Positions 1 to 11,520 are shown, counted from the stretch's first letter. The stretch: 64,000 bases of DNA from Gloeopeniophorella convolvens (GCA_022496205.1 WTXD01000001.1:1302001-1366000); one strand, 5' to 3'. Made by a program: numbers and translations. Notes: generated by a model from the letters alone, not told the origin.

Positions 1-678
1 ACGGAACCGCCACCCTCTGGATCTAAGCAGGCTATACGACCTGGCCATACGGGGAACGCACAGAGCGGCGCGGGTGCGAAACGTTCCTTAGCTGACACAG
101 AATCCGATGTCCCCGAGACCCTCCACCCTGATCACGGGCCCGTCCTTCTCCCGCCCTCTCCGCCTCCTGCAGGTTCTACTTCGACATATACGGGCAAAGG
201 CAAGGGGAAAGCGACGGCATCTAGTCGCAAAAGGCCAAAGGTATCGGAGGACCGGAGTGATGAAGACGAGGAGGAAGGCGCAGACGCTCGCGTAAAGATT
301 CGTGAGTGGAGTTGGCAGCGACGTGAAATAGGACGCGCCACGGACACGTTGGAAGAGGATTTCGATCCCGTTCTAGGCCTAGGCGCGCACGACCGGCAGT
401 CGAGTCCGGGTCCCACGAGCGATGGTGCACCCGGCGAGTTCGAGGTCAGCCTTCCGGACGATCTCCGACGTATGCTGGCAATTTCTCCGTCGAAGGCACA
501 TACTGCGCACGACGCAAATGTGGTGCGCGGTGTGCTGTACGGTGAGCGGACGGCCAACTATGACGGACGGAAGGGTGGAGACATCTGGGACGTCGGTGAG
601 ATTGGGGAGGAAAGTGACTCCCATGCCGAGGACGACTGGGAGGGCGAGCCTGTACCATGGGAGACGGGGGAGCTATAA
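1..678 (+). CDS. 3' end of an unrecognised gene (C-terminal 225 codons)
   Basis: Frame 1 is open from the first base to a TAA at 676-678, so the gene begins before the window. The visible protein has a low-complexity Pro/Ser-rich stretch, then a basic cluster (KGKGKATASSRKRPK, about residues 66-80) that could be a nuclear localisation signal, then an acidic run. A better-structured part follows with KIREWSWQRREIGRATDTLE and, near the end, SLPDDLRRMLAIS and RGVLYGERTANYDGRKGGD, before an acidic tail. No intron signal is needed. I do not recognise the family; the basic and acidic segments suggest a nuclear or nucleolar protein, which is inference. Overlapping frames on both strands look like shadows. 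Confidence 0.55.
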   Translation, partial: TEPPPSGSKQAIRPGHTGNAQSGAGAKRSLADTESDVPETLHPDHGPVLLPPSPPPAGSTSTYTGKGKGKATASSRKRPKVSEDRSDEDEEEGADARVKIREWSWQRREIGRATDTLEEDFDPVLGLGAHDRQSSPGPTSDGAPGEFEVSLPDDLRRMLAISPSKAHTAHDANVVRGVLYGERTANYDGRKGGDIWDVGEIGEESDSHAEDDWEGEPVPWETGEL

Positions 679-1330
679 CGTCAACTTCACGCGCCGTGTA
701 TGTCACTTGTTCATCTGCATGACTTTGCTACGTTCATCTCCTCTCGCGCGTGTGCGGAATCGCAGGTTGGGGGGCGCCAGCGCGCGCGGTTCCGGCATGT
801 ACGCGACCACGTGAGACACGTGCAACGAGCGCGGTTCGCACGCGTCCGCGCCCCTTTGCACTTTCACCTCGACAGCGGGCTGTGTGCCGTAGCGTTTGAA
901 ACCCTCGACCCGCCTCGTGCCTGGCGCGATGGCAGTGTATGCCCTGTGTCCGAGCGCATCAGGCGCGCTCGATTTTGTCGACATCTTGCTTGGCTTGCGA
1001 TGGAGCGCTCGCTAATGGCGCACTCGCGCCCTGCACGTTGTGCTTCCTGTGATCGCGCAGCGGGGTGTTCTAACTTGGCCTTCCGCCCCGCAAACGTCGC
1101 ATACCGTGCGCTTTCATGACCTATGCGTGGACATCACAACGCTGCACCCCGGCACGTCCGCATGCCCTGCGTTGCGTACCCCAGCCCTTCTCAACGTGCC
1201 CTTCCGTACGCCCGTTATTACCTCCCACCCGCAGCCCCGCCAACCCCACAGCGCATCTGCTTCTCTCCTCCCCACATCTCACGAACGCTAACGAACAGCC
1301 GTAAACCACTTTTCAAGACCATTCGATATA
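679..1330. other. Intergenic, probable promoter of the F-box-like gene
   Basis: 652 bases between the stop of the first gene and the ATG at 1331. The last 130 bases are C-rich and pyrimidine-rich on the + strand (CCCTCC/CCCCAC blocks), as is common just upstream of basidiomycete start codons. No coding signal or TATA box was found. Confidence 0.4.
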
Positions 1331-3853
1331 ATGCCTCCCCGCCGCGCTCCCAGACAGCAGCAGCAGAAGCAGAGGCAGTCGGAGCCGCCCAAGGCCCCCG
1401 GCCTCGTCCGCGACCCCGAAGTCACCTATAAGGTGATGGAATATGTCCTCGACGGTCCTAATGGGAAGAGGACACTGTCGAGACTCGCCAGAGTCTGCAA
1501 GTCTCTCGTCGAGCCTGGGTTGGGCCTCCTTTGGAAGGAGTTGGACAACCTCGTTCCTCTTATTTCTCTATTCCCGAACCATCTATTTAAAAGGGCCAAG
1601 CGCCCTGGACTTGGCCTGGTGAGCTGAGCTGCCCATACAAAGTTCCCCGCTCTGATACTTATCGGGTTTCAGGCCGAGACGCCGGCCCAGGAGGACTGGA
1701 GCAAGGTCCTACAATACGGCGAGCGCGTCCGCCGCCTCACCTACGACGAGAGCTCCAAGAGCGTCTCGCCTTCCATTTTTCCCATTCTCGAGGAACACCG
1801 CCCGCGCACCTATATTCTTCCGAACCTGACCACGCTCGTCTGGCGTGTCGAGACGGCCGCCGGGCTCGATCGCATCAACCTCTTCCTCAACCCCGAGTTG
1901 CAGAACCTCACGCTCGAGATCGGTGCGCGCCTCCCGCAGCTAGGCACCGTGCTGGCCGACATCTCGCGCCGCACGAAGCTCGCGGCACTCTCCGTAACTT
2001 CGCTTGTGCCACTCCCGGATGACCTGCCGCAGCTGCTGGCATCTCAGACCGAGCTCGACAAGCTCTCTCTGCTGGCGCCCGCCGCATCCTCTCCGGCCGT
2101 TGGCCGCTGGGCTGCGTCCCTCCCGCGTCTGCGCGCGCTGCAGCTGGACCTCACCGGCCGCTCGCCGCAGGTGGCGGCGGAGTTCTTCAAGCAGATCGGG
2201 GTCACGGCCTCCGGCTCCGGGATCAGCACGCCCAACTCGGTCGCGTCGCGTGATAGCGGCGTGTTCTCTGGCGAGGACATCGACTTTACCGAGATCAAGA
2301 AGGCGATGAAGAAGGCCAGGCGGCGCGGCACCGTCGCCAACGAGCGCGGGCCTATCATTGGCGCCTTCACGCCGCTGCGCATCCTGCAGCTCACGGGCGA
2401 GGTCCCCACCATCCTCGCGTTCCTCCGTAACATCTCGAGCCCGCTGACACAGCTGGAGCTCATCATCGAGGACCCCTTCGGCGAGAGGGACTGGCGCGCC
2501 CTCTGCATCCTCATCTCGCAATATTTCGGCAACTCCCTCCAGTCGCTGAAGGTCTCCGCCAGCGGCGCGTCCCGCTTCAACGACCTCGTGCGCACGACAT
2601 CCCGCGGTGAGGCCGTCTCGCGCCGGCTCTCGCTCGAGGGGCTCTCGAACCTCCTCCACCTCACCAAACTCGACATCGACCTCCCCGAGTCCGTCATCAT
2701 CCAAAACTCCGACGTCTCGCAGGTCGGCGAGGCCTGCCCGAACCTCGAGATCCTCCGCCTCTGCCCCACCGCGCGCTTCCCCATCGCGGGCGGCCCGCCA
2801 AGCCTCACGCTCGACGGCCTCGCGCCGCTCACCGCGCGCTGCCGCGGCCTCGAGACGCTCGCGGTCGTCGTGAACGCGGACGAAATCGTCGACCCGCAGA
2901 TGTACCTGCACCCGATTGTGTCCTCACGCACGCTGCTCAAGCTGCACCTCGGCCACTCGTGGGTACGCGACCCGCTCGTCGCCGCGATCGCGCTCTCGCA
3001 CCTCGCGCCGCACGCCGACACGCTGCGCTGGTTCCACGAGAAGAACCGCCCGGGCTTCATCGAGACGCACGCGCTCGGCTGGCAGCGCGTCGCGGAGATG
3101 CTCCCGCCCCTACAGGACCTGCGCCTCACCGAGCGCTGGGTCGCCGGCCGGCCCGAGCTGCCCGAGCCGCGCCTCATGTTCGACCAGGCCGTCGACGCCA
3201 CGCCCGAGCTGTGCAACCGTGTCGTGCAGGCGGCACCCCAGATGGCGAGCTCCGGCACGCAGGCGGCGCCGGAGACGGCCGAGCGCGCCGTCGTCGCGCG
3301 CCCGCGCGCGCACTCGATCGCGATCGACGCTACGCCCGCGTTCGTCAGCACGGAGGTCGACGCGGTCCCGCCGGTGGTCGAGGAGGCGGTCATGGCGTCA
3401 CCGACGATGGTCTCGCAGGAGATCGAGGCGGTCGCCGAGACGGCCGAGGAGTCCGTCGACGCCGTGCCGGAGTACAGCGAGACGATGTACATCGACGAGA
3501 GCGAGGCGGAGGCGGAGGCAGACGCCGACGCCGCATCGCAGCAGCAGGCCAAGGCGCAGGCGCACTTCATCCAGCAGCTGTACGTGCCCGCGATCGTCGG
3601 CAGCGCGATCGCGCTCGCGTGGAAGACGATGGTGTTTGGGCCCAACTTTGTCACGGCGCGCATGCAGGACGTCTGGTCGATGACGCCGTTCCACGCATCC
3701 AAAACACACGCGAACGTGGCCGGCCCACACGAACACGAAAAGGTGGTGGAGGTCTCCGAGGAGGAGCCGGAGCTGGCGGCCGTGTCGGAAAAGGCGCAGG
3801 CGCCGAGTGCGGACGCGGGCGTGGGCACCGACATCGTTCCCGTCTGTATATGA
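1331..3853 (+). CDS. F-box-like / leucine-rich-type protein with C-terminal Ala-Pro-Val pseudo-repeats
   Basis: Exons 1331-1618 and 1673-3853 give 822 aa. The 54-nt intron (GTGAGC...TTTCAG, phase 0) keeps the frame and joins LGL to AETPAQEDW. The N-terminus (about residues 25-75) has the degenerate F-box pattern of mushroom proteins: VTYKVMEYVL, then RLARVCKSLVEPGLGLLWKEL. Residues ~100-590 are Leu-rich with repeated LPxL/LxxL blocks that fit an irregular LRR solenoid. Residues ~610-710 carry a quasi-repeat with DATP/DAVP spaced by Val-rich decamers. Near residue 755 there is a hydrophobic stretch (LYVPAIVGSAIALAWKTMVF) that could span a membrane. F-box proteins recruit substrates to SCF ubiquitin ligases, so a substrate-receptor role is inferred from the family. 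A membrane anchor would be unusual. Sequence inspection supports the model well; function is uncertain. Confidence 0.75.
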
Positions 3854-4282
3854 TTTATGCTTTCAGTATGACCTTCGTTTCGCTCATGATTACCTATATG
3901 CGGGGTTTGTGTTTCTTAGGGGACGATGGCAGATACGGATGCGGCGGGCAACACTCTTACTTATGAACAGCATGCACTTCATGAATCACACACATTTTCA
4001 CCTCTTCCTCCTATCTGTGGCGAGTTGGCAGAGAAAACATCCATTCAAAGAGGACCAGAAAGCACTGTGGACATAGAGCAGCAACAAGTCGAACAAGTCG
4101 TGCGTCCCAAGCCAGAGGAACTGAACGTGCTCGCGGTGAAGCCGAGCGAAGAGTCGTGGTTGCGCCGGGCCGCCAAGGAGCTCGAAGCGGCCGCAAAAGG
4201 AAACCCTAACCCCAGTGCAGTGGCAGGGGAGGCGCGCGCGAGGACGCGTCAGTCTGCTCAACTGCACACTCCCTCGTACACA
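3854..4282. other. Intergenic / 5' leader of Rpn5
   Basis: 429 bases between the F-box-like stop and the Rpn5 ATG. The frame of Rpn5 stays open back to an ATG at 3926, which would add 119 residues. The added segment has no resemblance to the conserved Rpn5 N-terminus, so I treat it as leader sequence. It contains a telobox-like motif at 4201-4209. Confidence 0.45.
4201..4213 (+). promoter_or_regulatory. Telobox-like motif upstream of Rpn5
   Basis: The sequence AAACCCTAACCCC lies about 70 bases before the Rpn5 start codon. AAACCCTAA is the core telobox known from promoters of growth-related genes in some eukaryotes and matches the TTAGGG telomere unit on the other strand. One occurrence may be chance. 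Confidence 0.3.
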
Positions 4283-6075
4283 ATGTCCGAGCCAGGCAAG
4301 CTCCAACAAAAGGACTTTACCAAGGAAGTAGACGAGCTGCTCCCACAAGCTACAGCGCTTGCCAAGGTTGGCCCATCTCGCTCTATGGCCTAGTGCTTGT
4401 GCTCACACCGCCCTAGTCCGGAAAGCTCCAGGAGGCTTTGGATAAACTCTTTGCTCTCGAGAAGCAGTCACGAAATGTGCGCCAGTCTAACTGATTCGGG
4501 TGGAAACGTGGCTGACAGAACGTGTCCAGGGCTCCGATCTGAGGTCAACAACGCGGCTCGTCCAGACGATCATCGAGCTCGAGTACGACGCGCGCGACTA
4601 CACGCAGCTGAATTCGAGCATCAACGTTCTGAGCAAGAAGCATGGCCAGCTGAAAGGTGCTATCCAAGGGATGGTGGAGCTGGCCATGTCCTGGCTGGAC
4701 GAGATCAACCAGCGGGACGGGATCGAGAAGTGGCTTGAGCTAGTCGAAACGCTGCGGACTGTGACTGAGGGCAAGGTACGATCATCCTGGTGTCGTGTTG
4801 TTCGGCGTCATTCATATGTGCCTCGCAGCTCTTCTTGGAGACTCCACGGGCTCGCGTTACGCTCTCACTCGCGCGCCACCATGAATCGTTGTACCAGAAC
4901 CCGAAGCCCAACTCCCCTCCACCGCGTGACGCTCTCATTACCGCGTCTGAACTACTGTCAGATCTCCAGGTGGAGACGTACTCGTCAATGGAGCGTGTCG
5001 AGAAGACCAAGTTCATCTTGGAGCAGATGCGATTACTCTTGGAGGTTGCGCGGCTAAAAGACGCCGAGGGTGAGAAGGTTGGGAAGGGCGAGAAGAGTGC
5101 TCTCAATGGTGGGGAGCCCGAATGGGTCAAACTTCGCGTGCAGAGCCGCAAGGTCAACGAGCAGTTCCTCAAGGAAGCGAGCAATGAGGTATATCTCTCG
5201 GATGCGTCACTGACCTATGTGCTGACCTGTGTGCAGGCAATCAAGCTGCAATTTTACGACATGATGGTCCAGTACGGCCTGCGCCATCATTCTTACCTTG
5301 ATGTGGCAAAATACTATCACAAAGTATGGGAGACACCGTCCATCAAGGAGGATGTCAACGACAAAGGGAAGACAGTATGTCGCCGTATCATCCGTCGGGG
5401 CACGCCCCTGATATAGTCTCTCCCACAGGCCCTTGAGCACATTGTGTACTATGTTGCGCTTTCTCCCCACGATAACGAGCAATCCGACATGATGCACCGG
5501 CTGTTTGCTGACCCAGCGCTCGAGAAGCTGGAAGTGCAATAGTATGTCTCGCTCATAGACTATCTGATACTCGCTAACATCAATCTCAGCAATCTCATCA
5601 AGTCATTTACCACCGATGAGCTCATGCGGTGGCCTGGAATTGTGGATGTGTTTGGACCGTTCTTGCGCAAAACAGAAGTATTTGCAAACGACAAGCACTG
5701 GGAAGACCTCCATACCCGGGTAATAGAGCATGTAAGTCACATAATCCAAACCCGCAACTGCTCTTCTCACCACCTAATCAGAACGTCCGAGTGATTGCAA
5801 AATATTACACTCGCATTACTCTAGCGCGTCTGACCACCCTCCTCGATCTTACACCGCAACAAGCGGAGGAGACCCTCTCTCGACTCGTCGTTGCGGGCAC
5901 GGTTTGGGCGCGGATCGACCGACCAGCAGGCATCGTGAACTTCCGCAACCAGCGCAGCGCAGAGGATGTGATGAATGACTGGAGTTCGGACATGCAGAAA
6001 CTTCTCGGTCTTGTTGAGAAGACATGGATGGGCGTGAATGCTGCGCAGGCCGCGCAGGCGCGGATCAAATCATGA
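4283..6075 (+). CDS. RPN5: 26S proteasome regulatory subunit Rpn5 (PSMD12)
   Basis: Eight exons: 4283-4366, 4417-4476, 4530-4775, 4829-5188, 5237-5374, 5429-5541, 5590-5731, 5782-6075, giving 478 aa, close to the 445-456 aa of yeast and human Rpn5. Every junction is GT...AG and preserves frame; introns are 48-54 nt. Diagnostic segments are LVQTIIELEYDARDYTQLN, ELLSDLQVETYSSMERVEK, LQFYDMMVQYGLRHHSYLDV and, in the C-terminal PCI domain (about residues 330-450), RVIAKYYTRITLARLTTLLD. Rpn5 is a scaffold subunit of the proteasome lid and helps hold the Rpn11 deubiquitinase; it acts in nucleus and cytosol. The start was chosen because MSEPGKLQQKDFTKEVD matches the usual N-terminus; an in-frame ATG exists further up at 3926. 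Confidence 0.93.
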
Positions 6076-6759
6076 CGATTGTGTACGGTACGAGCATCAA
6101 TTGTGACTATCATTGCTTTCCCTTGTATTTTGCGACGGAGAGAAAACCTGCGCTGTAAGTTATTATAAGTGACACCCAGGAATCAAGAGTCAGCTTTGGA
6201 AGGTAAGACCATACCGTGACCCCTCTCTTCCCTCTCATATGACTCACCGTATCGTGCTCAATAGCATCGAGTGACCCGTGTGCTCTCGGGGCTATTTTAT
6301 GAGATCACAGCACCGGAAGACAGAGATCGAGTGCTGTCCAACGGAGCACAACCCCGACGGGTCTCAACACGCGTCGGGCCTCTGCTACAGTTGCCACTTT
6401 CCCGTCCATCGGAGGCAGCACTCCGACGGCGCGTAAGTAGTCTGACCAGCATGCACACTGACAGAGCACCGTTATAGGTGCATCCGACTCGGTTTTGTCG
6501 GAAAATAGCCTTATTGATCCATGTCGATCCAGGACGATGTTGTACGTCCAGTTCATGATTACCCCACCCTCGGGCATCCGGCAATTGTTCCCCGAGCCGT
6601 GACCCACTCACATTTGGTATAGCCCGCTCACCTGACTGGGACCCGGAAGCAGACTCTAGGTTACCGTGGGTATCGTGATCTGAAAGCGCCCCACAAGAGA
6701 TGATATAAGTCGAACACTTTTGACCGGGAACTAAGACCTCTGAAGTCACTATTCGCAAG
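6076..6759. other. Intergenic between Rpn5 and MBL copy A
   Basis: 684 bases. A minus-strand open frame spans 6297-7088 but runs through the first exon of the MBL gene and has no recognisable content, so it is taken as a shadow. A TATA-like motif sits near 6704. Nothing else was seen. Confidence 0.4.
6703..6710 (+). promoter_or_regulatory. TATA-like box of MBL copy A
   Basis: ATATAAG lies about 50 bases upstream of the ATG at 6760, a plausible TATA position. Related motifs precede the minus-strand MBL copies. Confidence 0.35.
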
Positions 6760-7991
6760 ATGTCCAATGCCCCTCCCTTCACGCTCCCACCCTTCAAGGG
6801 GTCCACCGTTCGCGTCTCTCTCTTGGATGGCGGCCGCTTTCCTATTGTCCCGATGTCACTCCTGGTCCAACCCGATATACCTGGTTTTGAATATACACTG
6901 GATCTTCCCTCATACAGCTTTCTCGTAGAGAACGAGAAGTTGGGGAAAAAGCTTCTATTTGACCTGGGCATCATGAAGTCATTCAAGGAAAAGGCGCCAC
7001 CGGAATGTGAGCTCAGCGTTCCTCTCCTTTCAGTGCCCGCCACCATTGGAACGGGAGGCCCATTAATTGATTTCATGATTGCTAACACTTGCGCGCAGGG
7101 GTGAGGCTATTCCAGGGTGGAAACAGTGAGGGAGCTGCAATTGTACCCGACGACATTGCCGACGTCCTGACTGCTAACTCAATCCCTCTCGCCTCTATCA
7201 ATCACATCTTCTGGTCGCATCACCACTTTGATCACACGGGAGACCCGTCTACCTTCCCGAAGAGTACGTCGCTCGTCGTCGGTCCTGGCTTCAAAGCGCA
7301 CCCTCAGATGTACCCCGGCTACCCGGAGAATCCCTTATCCCTGACCGTTCAAGACGCGTTTGAAGGACGCGAACTTATCGAACTTGACTTCAGCGAATCC
7401 ACCCTGAAGGTGTACGATCTGCGAGCTATCGATTGGTTCGGCGACGGCTCTTTCTACATTTTGGAGGCCACTGGGCACACGGCAAGTCACATCATGGGCT
7501 TGGCGCGCACGTCCGAGGACAAGTTCATCCTCTTCGGGGGCGACTCATGTCATCACGCTGGCGAGTTCCGCCCCAATACTCATACACCACTCCCGGATTC
7601 CATCACGCCGCACCCTTGGGACCTCGGGCGTGCAGTCGCCCCATGCCCCGGCGCTATCTTCGAGCAAATTCACCCTTTCGCGCGGGACCCCGAGACGTAC
7701 AAGACGACGCCGTTCTACCACCCAGCTACAATCATGTGCTCCGACGCCGTAGCTTGGAATCACACCTTCGAGGCGCTCAAGGCACTCGACGCGAGTCCCG
7801 ACGTTCTCGTTATCATCTCGCACGATACCAGTCTCGTGGATGTGCTCGACTATTACCCCAAGGCCGAGCTGAATGGGTGGGAGGCTGGTGACCTTGACAA
7901 AAAGGCGATCGGACGCTGGAGGTTCTTGAAGTATTTCCGTGAGGCGATCGAGAAGAAAGCTGACGAGAAGAAAGTGACGTCCCAATTGTAG
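6760..7991 (+). CDS. Metallo-beta-lactamase-fold hydrolase, copy A
   Basis: Exons 6760-7006 and 7099-7991 give 379 aa. The 92-nt intron is phase 1 (GTGAGC...GCGCAG, branch GCTAAC) and sits at the same place as in the three paralogues downstream. The HxHxDH zinc motif is present as SHHHFDH in the second exon; later ligand candidates are GHTASH, the Asp of GGDSCHH and the His of IISHD, the order expected for the lactonase/glyoxalase II-like branch. The motif order means a two-metal hydrolase; the substrate is unknown. Lactone or ester cleavage is a family-based guess. No signal peptide is visible, so a cytosolic location is inferred. It faces the three-copy array with opposite orientation and is clearly more divergent than those copies are from each other. 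Confidence 0.88.
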
Positions 7992-9039
7992 TTGAACACT
8001 GGCGCCGATATCTACCGTTGTGGATAGTCAGTTGTACGTCAGAAGACAATGTTTCCTCAGGTGTATTTAGGTGGACATTGATAACGACTATGAGTCATGA
8101 GTCCGTAATTATCCTCCTCCCGTCGCGTCCAGCTTGACGATTTCGGGGTCCCCTCCTGTTCAGGTCCTTTCGACCCTTCTTTGACCACTCGCCAATCGTA
8201 CTTTGCGGAAATCAGTAGACGTCGTCTTCGTCTAGTATGAGTCGTGCGTCTATATCGTAGATACGCGCTCGCTGGCGTCAATTTAAAACCCGAAGCAGCT
8301 GCTGTCTGCAGATCATCAGTGAGCCAAGACTGGAGGATGTCGTGGTACAGTGTAGTCGTGGATGGGATGTTGGGTTTAAGAAGACATATGGGGAGGCTCG
8401 CCGCCAGTGATTCGCGAGCCCGCAAGCCTAGCCATGATCGTGGACGGCGATCGGTGACTCTGCACAAACACAAGTGGATCACCCGCCAGGGAAGAGGAGC
8501 TGCGACGCTGGGCTAAGTCCCCCTTTATTATGCGTAAATCCAGGCCCAAGGGACACGAATGTGATTGACGTCCGGGTCAGAACCAGGGAAATGAGGCGGT
8601 CTGTCCCAGTGTACCCAGACATCTAGAGTAAGGGGTAGCTGCCTTTTTTTCAACGACACAAACCGATATGGAACACGCCGGCCCGGGGGGGCATGATGTT
8701 GACATCAACTTCACGCATGGTTCGTTCGGAGAATGCACTCCTAGGGACCCAGTGGCCGTTCGAGCTGGGCGGGCAATGAAAGGGAGGTTGTTCTGAACTC
8801 TGAACCGACGACGAAATCCATGAAGAAGAAAATGCTGGTGGGTCACTTGCTGGACGATGATATGAACAATTCTGATTAGGTGCTGTTGGAATAGGGGAGC
8901 AGGAAGCAGGGGGTAGAAGGGACGAGACGAGAGATCAATCGATCACGAGCACGAGCATGTACCAGACCCGTAGTTACACCGGGAACAGCCGAACCACTTC
9001 ATCCAGCTTCATCCGCGCACTTCTCGCCAGGCGGCTACG
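7992..9039. other. Spacer between MBL copy A and the tandem array
   Basis: About 1.05 kb, between the 3' ends of copy A and copy B. Only short open frames without family resemblance (such as 8057-8482 minus and 8577-8846 minus). I see no gene. Confidence 0.4.
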
Positions 9040-9370
9040 CCGCCTCCACCGTGCACTCTCGGAAATGGGGCTCGTGCACGACATCCTTAATGGAGGATGA
9101 AAGATGGCCTCGAGGAATCGAGCACTCAGCTTTGCGCACACATGCGCGAACTCCAATTGCAGCAGCTTATGACGCCAAGCAGAGGTTTATGCGGCCCAGG
9201 AACATTCGCGGGGACACGGACTCAGGTTTTTAATCAAAAACTATACTCATAATGTTGTACTGAACAAGATCGACATCGACTATACCGTGATGAACTGCGA
9301 TCGACATGTCAGTTTATCAACCCGAATGCTATGAGACATGGGATTGACTTGCCAAACCGTCACTGCAATG

Positions 9371-10497
9371 CTACGCGTCTACGGTAAAGTTACCGAGGAA
9401 CCTCCATCGGCCTAGTTTTTTCCAGTCTTTCGTCTTCCATTTGTTTAGTGTGGCATTCGGGAAGAAGTCGATAACATCCAACAGGAATCCATCGTGAGCT
9501 ATGACAACAAAGACGTCCTCATGTGCATCGAATACCTCTATCCCTTTGAGTGTCACTGCAGCCTGAGCAGGGTTGTCATAAAGGGAAGGCTCGAGAGAGA
9601 CGTTGTAAAAAGGCGTCGTAGACGAGTTGTGTGGGTTGATAGCAACGTACGGCTCCCCAGGACATGAAGAGTGGCTCCTCACCGGATCGCGCGGGCATGG
9701 GAAGAGGGTGTGGGGGAGTGGGATCTGCTTCGTCGGCCGATATTCACCACTGTTGTGGCCAGAATCTGCCGCCAAGAGCACGAATGAGTCGCTGGTCGTG
9801 CGAACCAAAGCAACCATATGGTCCGACGTGTGTCCTGGAGCTTTGAGGATGAAGAAACTGCCATCTTTCCAGTAGTCGAGAGCGGCGAATTGACCAATCT
9901 GGATCACGTCCGTAGTGTTGAAGTCCAACTCACGAACAGTGCGTCCCGCAAATGCGCTGTCCGGGACTTGGCCGCTCTGGTTCGTAGGGTAGCCGGGAAG
10001 GAAGTCTGCCTCGAAGCCAGGCCCTACGACAAGGTCCGTCGACGGAGGGAAAAGTGCGGGATTTCCCCAATGGTCGAAGTGGTGGTGAGACCAGAAGATG
10101 GAGTTGATGCTTTTGAGAGCGATTCCGTTCTTGGTCAGAACCTCTGATACATCGGCGGTGACCGTGAAGTTAATGCCTACCCCTTCAACATGGGCGAGAA
10201 CTGTACATATGGGTCAAAGATATACACGTCAACATCACCGAGCGACAAGAGGGCAGGGAAGTACGAACTGTCAGGCGGGTATATCGCCTCGTGGTTCTTC
10301 GGAACACCCAAATCCCATAGGACGCTTTGACCAGTGTGCTCGCTTTGGATGAGGAAGGAGAAGGACGGGAAGTAGAGAACGGTATTTCCAGGGACAATGG
10401 GCTGGAGCTCTTGCTCAGCTGGGAATACCAACCGAGTGGTGTCGATGACCGACAGGTTCACAGTGTGTCCCACGAACGGCGGAAGAGAGAGCGACAT
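9371..10497 (-). CDS. Metallo-beta-lactamase-fold hydrolase, copy B
   Basis: Exons (minus) 10497-10269 and 10200-9371 give 352 aa. The intron is 68 nt, phase 1, starting GTTCGT, with branch GTTGAC and acceptor GTACAG. The zinc motif is H115-H-H-F-D-H120; further ligand candidates are GHTSDH, LLAADSGH and VIAHD. The start MSLSLPPFVGHT is shared with copies C and D. The second exon has several N-glycosylation sequons (FNTTD, NSST, NVSL, NATL, NFTV), yet no signal peptide is visible, so secretion is not supported. It lacks the short C-terminal extension of copies C and D. A TATTTAAA box lies about 70 bases upstream. The frame is intact, so it is presumably functional; the substrate is unknown. 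Confidence 0.88.
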
Positions 10498-10567
10498 GGC
10501 AGCGACAGTAGAGCTGGGGTCACAACTAGGTCAAGTTCACAGTTAGAGCTTCGAGAGCTGTATCATC

Positions 10568-10575
10568 TTTAAATA
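10568..10575 (-). promoter_or_regulatory. TATA box of MBL copy B
   Basis: TATTTAAA on the minus strand, about 71-78 bases upstream of the ATG at 10497. The homologous site is TACTTAAA in copy C and TCCTTAAAA in copy D. Confidence 0.5.
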
Positions 10576-11520
10576 TGGTTGACCTCCCGTGTGGCGTCTG
10601 TACACAGCTAAGGCAGCGCTTGTTGGTAACACAGAGACGACCACTAATCAACCCCAGACCATGAGTGTCACGACTGTCTGACTCCAGTGGCAGGTGGATG
10701 CTCCCGGCGGTATTGGTGAAGATAGAGTGGGTCAACAAGGCACGCTTCTGACTCATTCACCAACACCGGGTCATTGACGCACATGGAGAGGTTCCTGGCG
10801 AGGGAACCTGGCTTGTGTATTTTGCTGCGAGATGGCAAATAAGTAGCCAATGCCACTCGCTTGGCTGAATGCCCACATCCTCCTGTGTGAAAAGACATGA
10901 ACAGTCGCCGCATGATAGTTATTCCTGTAAACCATTGACCAGCCTTCGATGATTTGCAATGGTTGGGGTTTGTAATGGGCGCCAGGAGTAAACCCTTCAT
11001 ATCGACTCTTGAGCGTTGGGCTGCGAGATCAATATTCCGCGTCGGGCGGCTCTTTCGAAGGTGTACCGCGATGCACGAAGCTCATGAGGCGATGAGGGGC
11101 GGAGCACACGGGGGTAATGTAGCCGAAAGAATGATGGTGACTCCGGTGACTAGTCTAGCACCGGGGCCTGAATGCAAGCCGATTATAAAAACGCAGCAAG
11201 ACGCCTTTGTTGGGTCTCCACTTCGGTGACAGGGTCATTGCAACAGTTGGTCCTGGCCGCGGCTGACGGACGTCCTCGAGGACTCAGCACTCCGCCTTGA
11301 GCACACTCGCGCGACCTTCAGCCACAACAGCTTGTGCATGGCGCCAAATAGAGGCTCATGAAGCCCGGGAACGCTTATCGGATCGCAGACTCGGCCCTTG
11401 GTTAAAAATGTACTCACAATTGCTTCAGGGGCATCGTCATGAAGTATGGGATAAACTGCAACCTTCATGTCAATTCATCAACCTGGGTATTATGAGACAT
11501 GGAGTTGACTTGCCAAACTA

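Larger units (their letters stand above)
9040..11228. repeat. Tandem ~2.15-kb unit 1 (carries MBL copy B)
   Basis: First of three direct repeats. The stops of copies B, C and D lie at 9371, 11521 and 13679, so the period is 2150 and 2158 bases. Outside the gene, shared landmarks include ATGAGACATGG just after each stop, the AGCTTATGACGCC / AGCTTGTGCATGGCGCC block, and CTCCCGGCGGTATTGGTGAAG upstream of each gene. The flanks are more diverged than the exons. Unit edges are approximate. Confidence 0.7.

Noticed and set aside
2044..3834. 596-codon minus-strand open frame across the F-box-like gene
   Set aside because: Ser/Arg-rich shadow produced by the GC-rich third positions of the + strand gene; the + frame has a coherent F-box/LRR pattern and a valid intron.
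6297..7088. 263-codon minus frame upstream of MBL copy A
   Set aside because: It overlaps the first exon of copy A, has no recognisable segment and no partner exons.
9818..10147. Long + strand open frames antisense to each MBL copy (also 11836-12312 and 13817-14410)
   Set aside because: They mirror the conserved MBL coding strand, are recurrent only because the exon is duplicated, and show no domain of their own.
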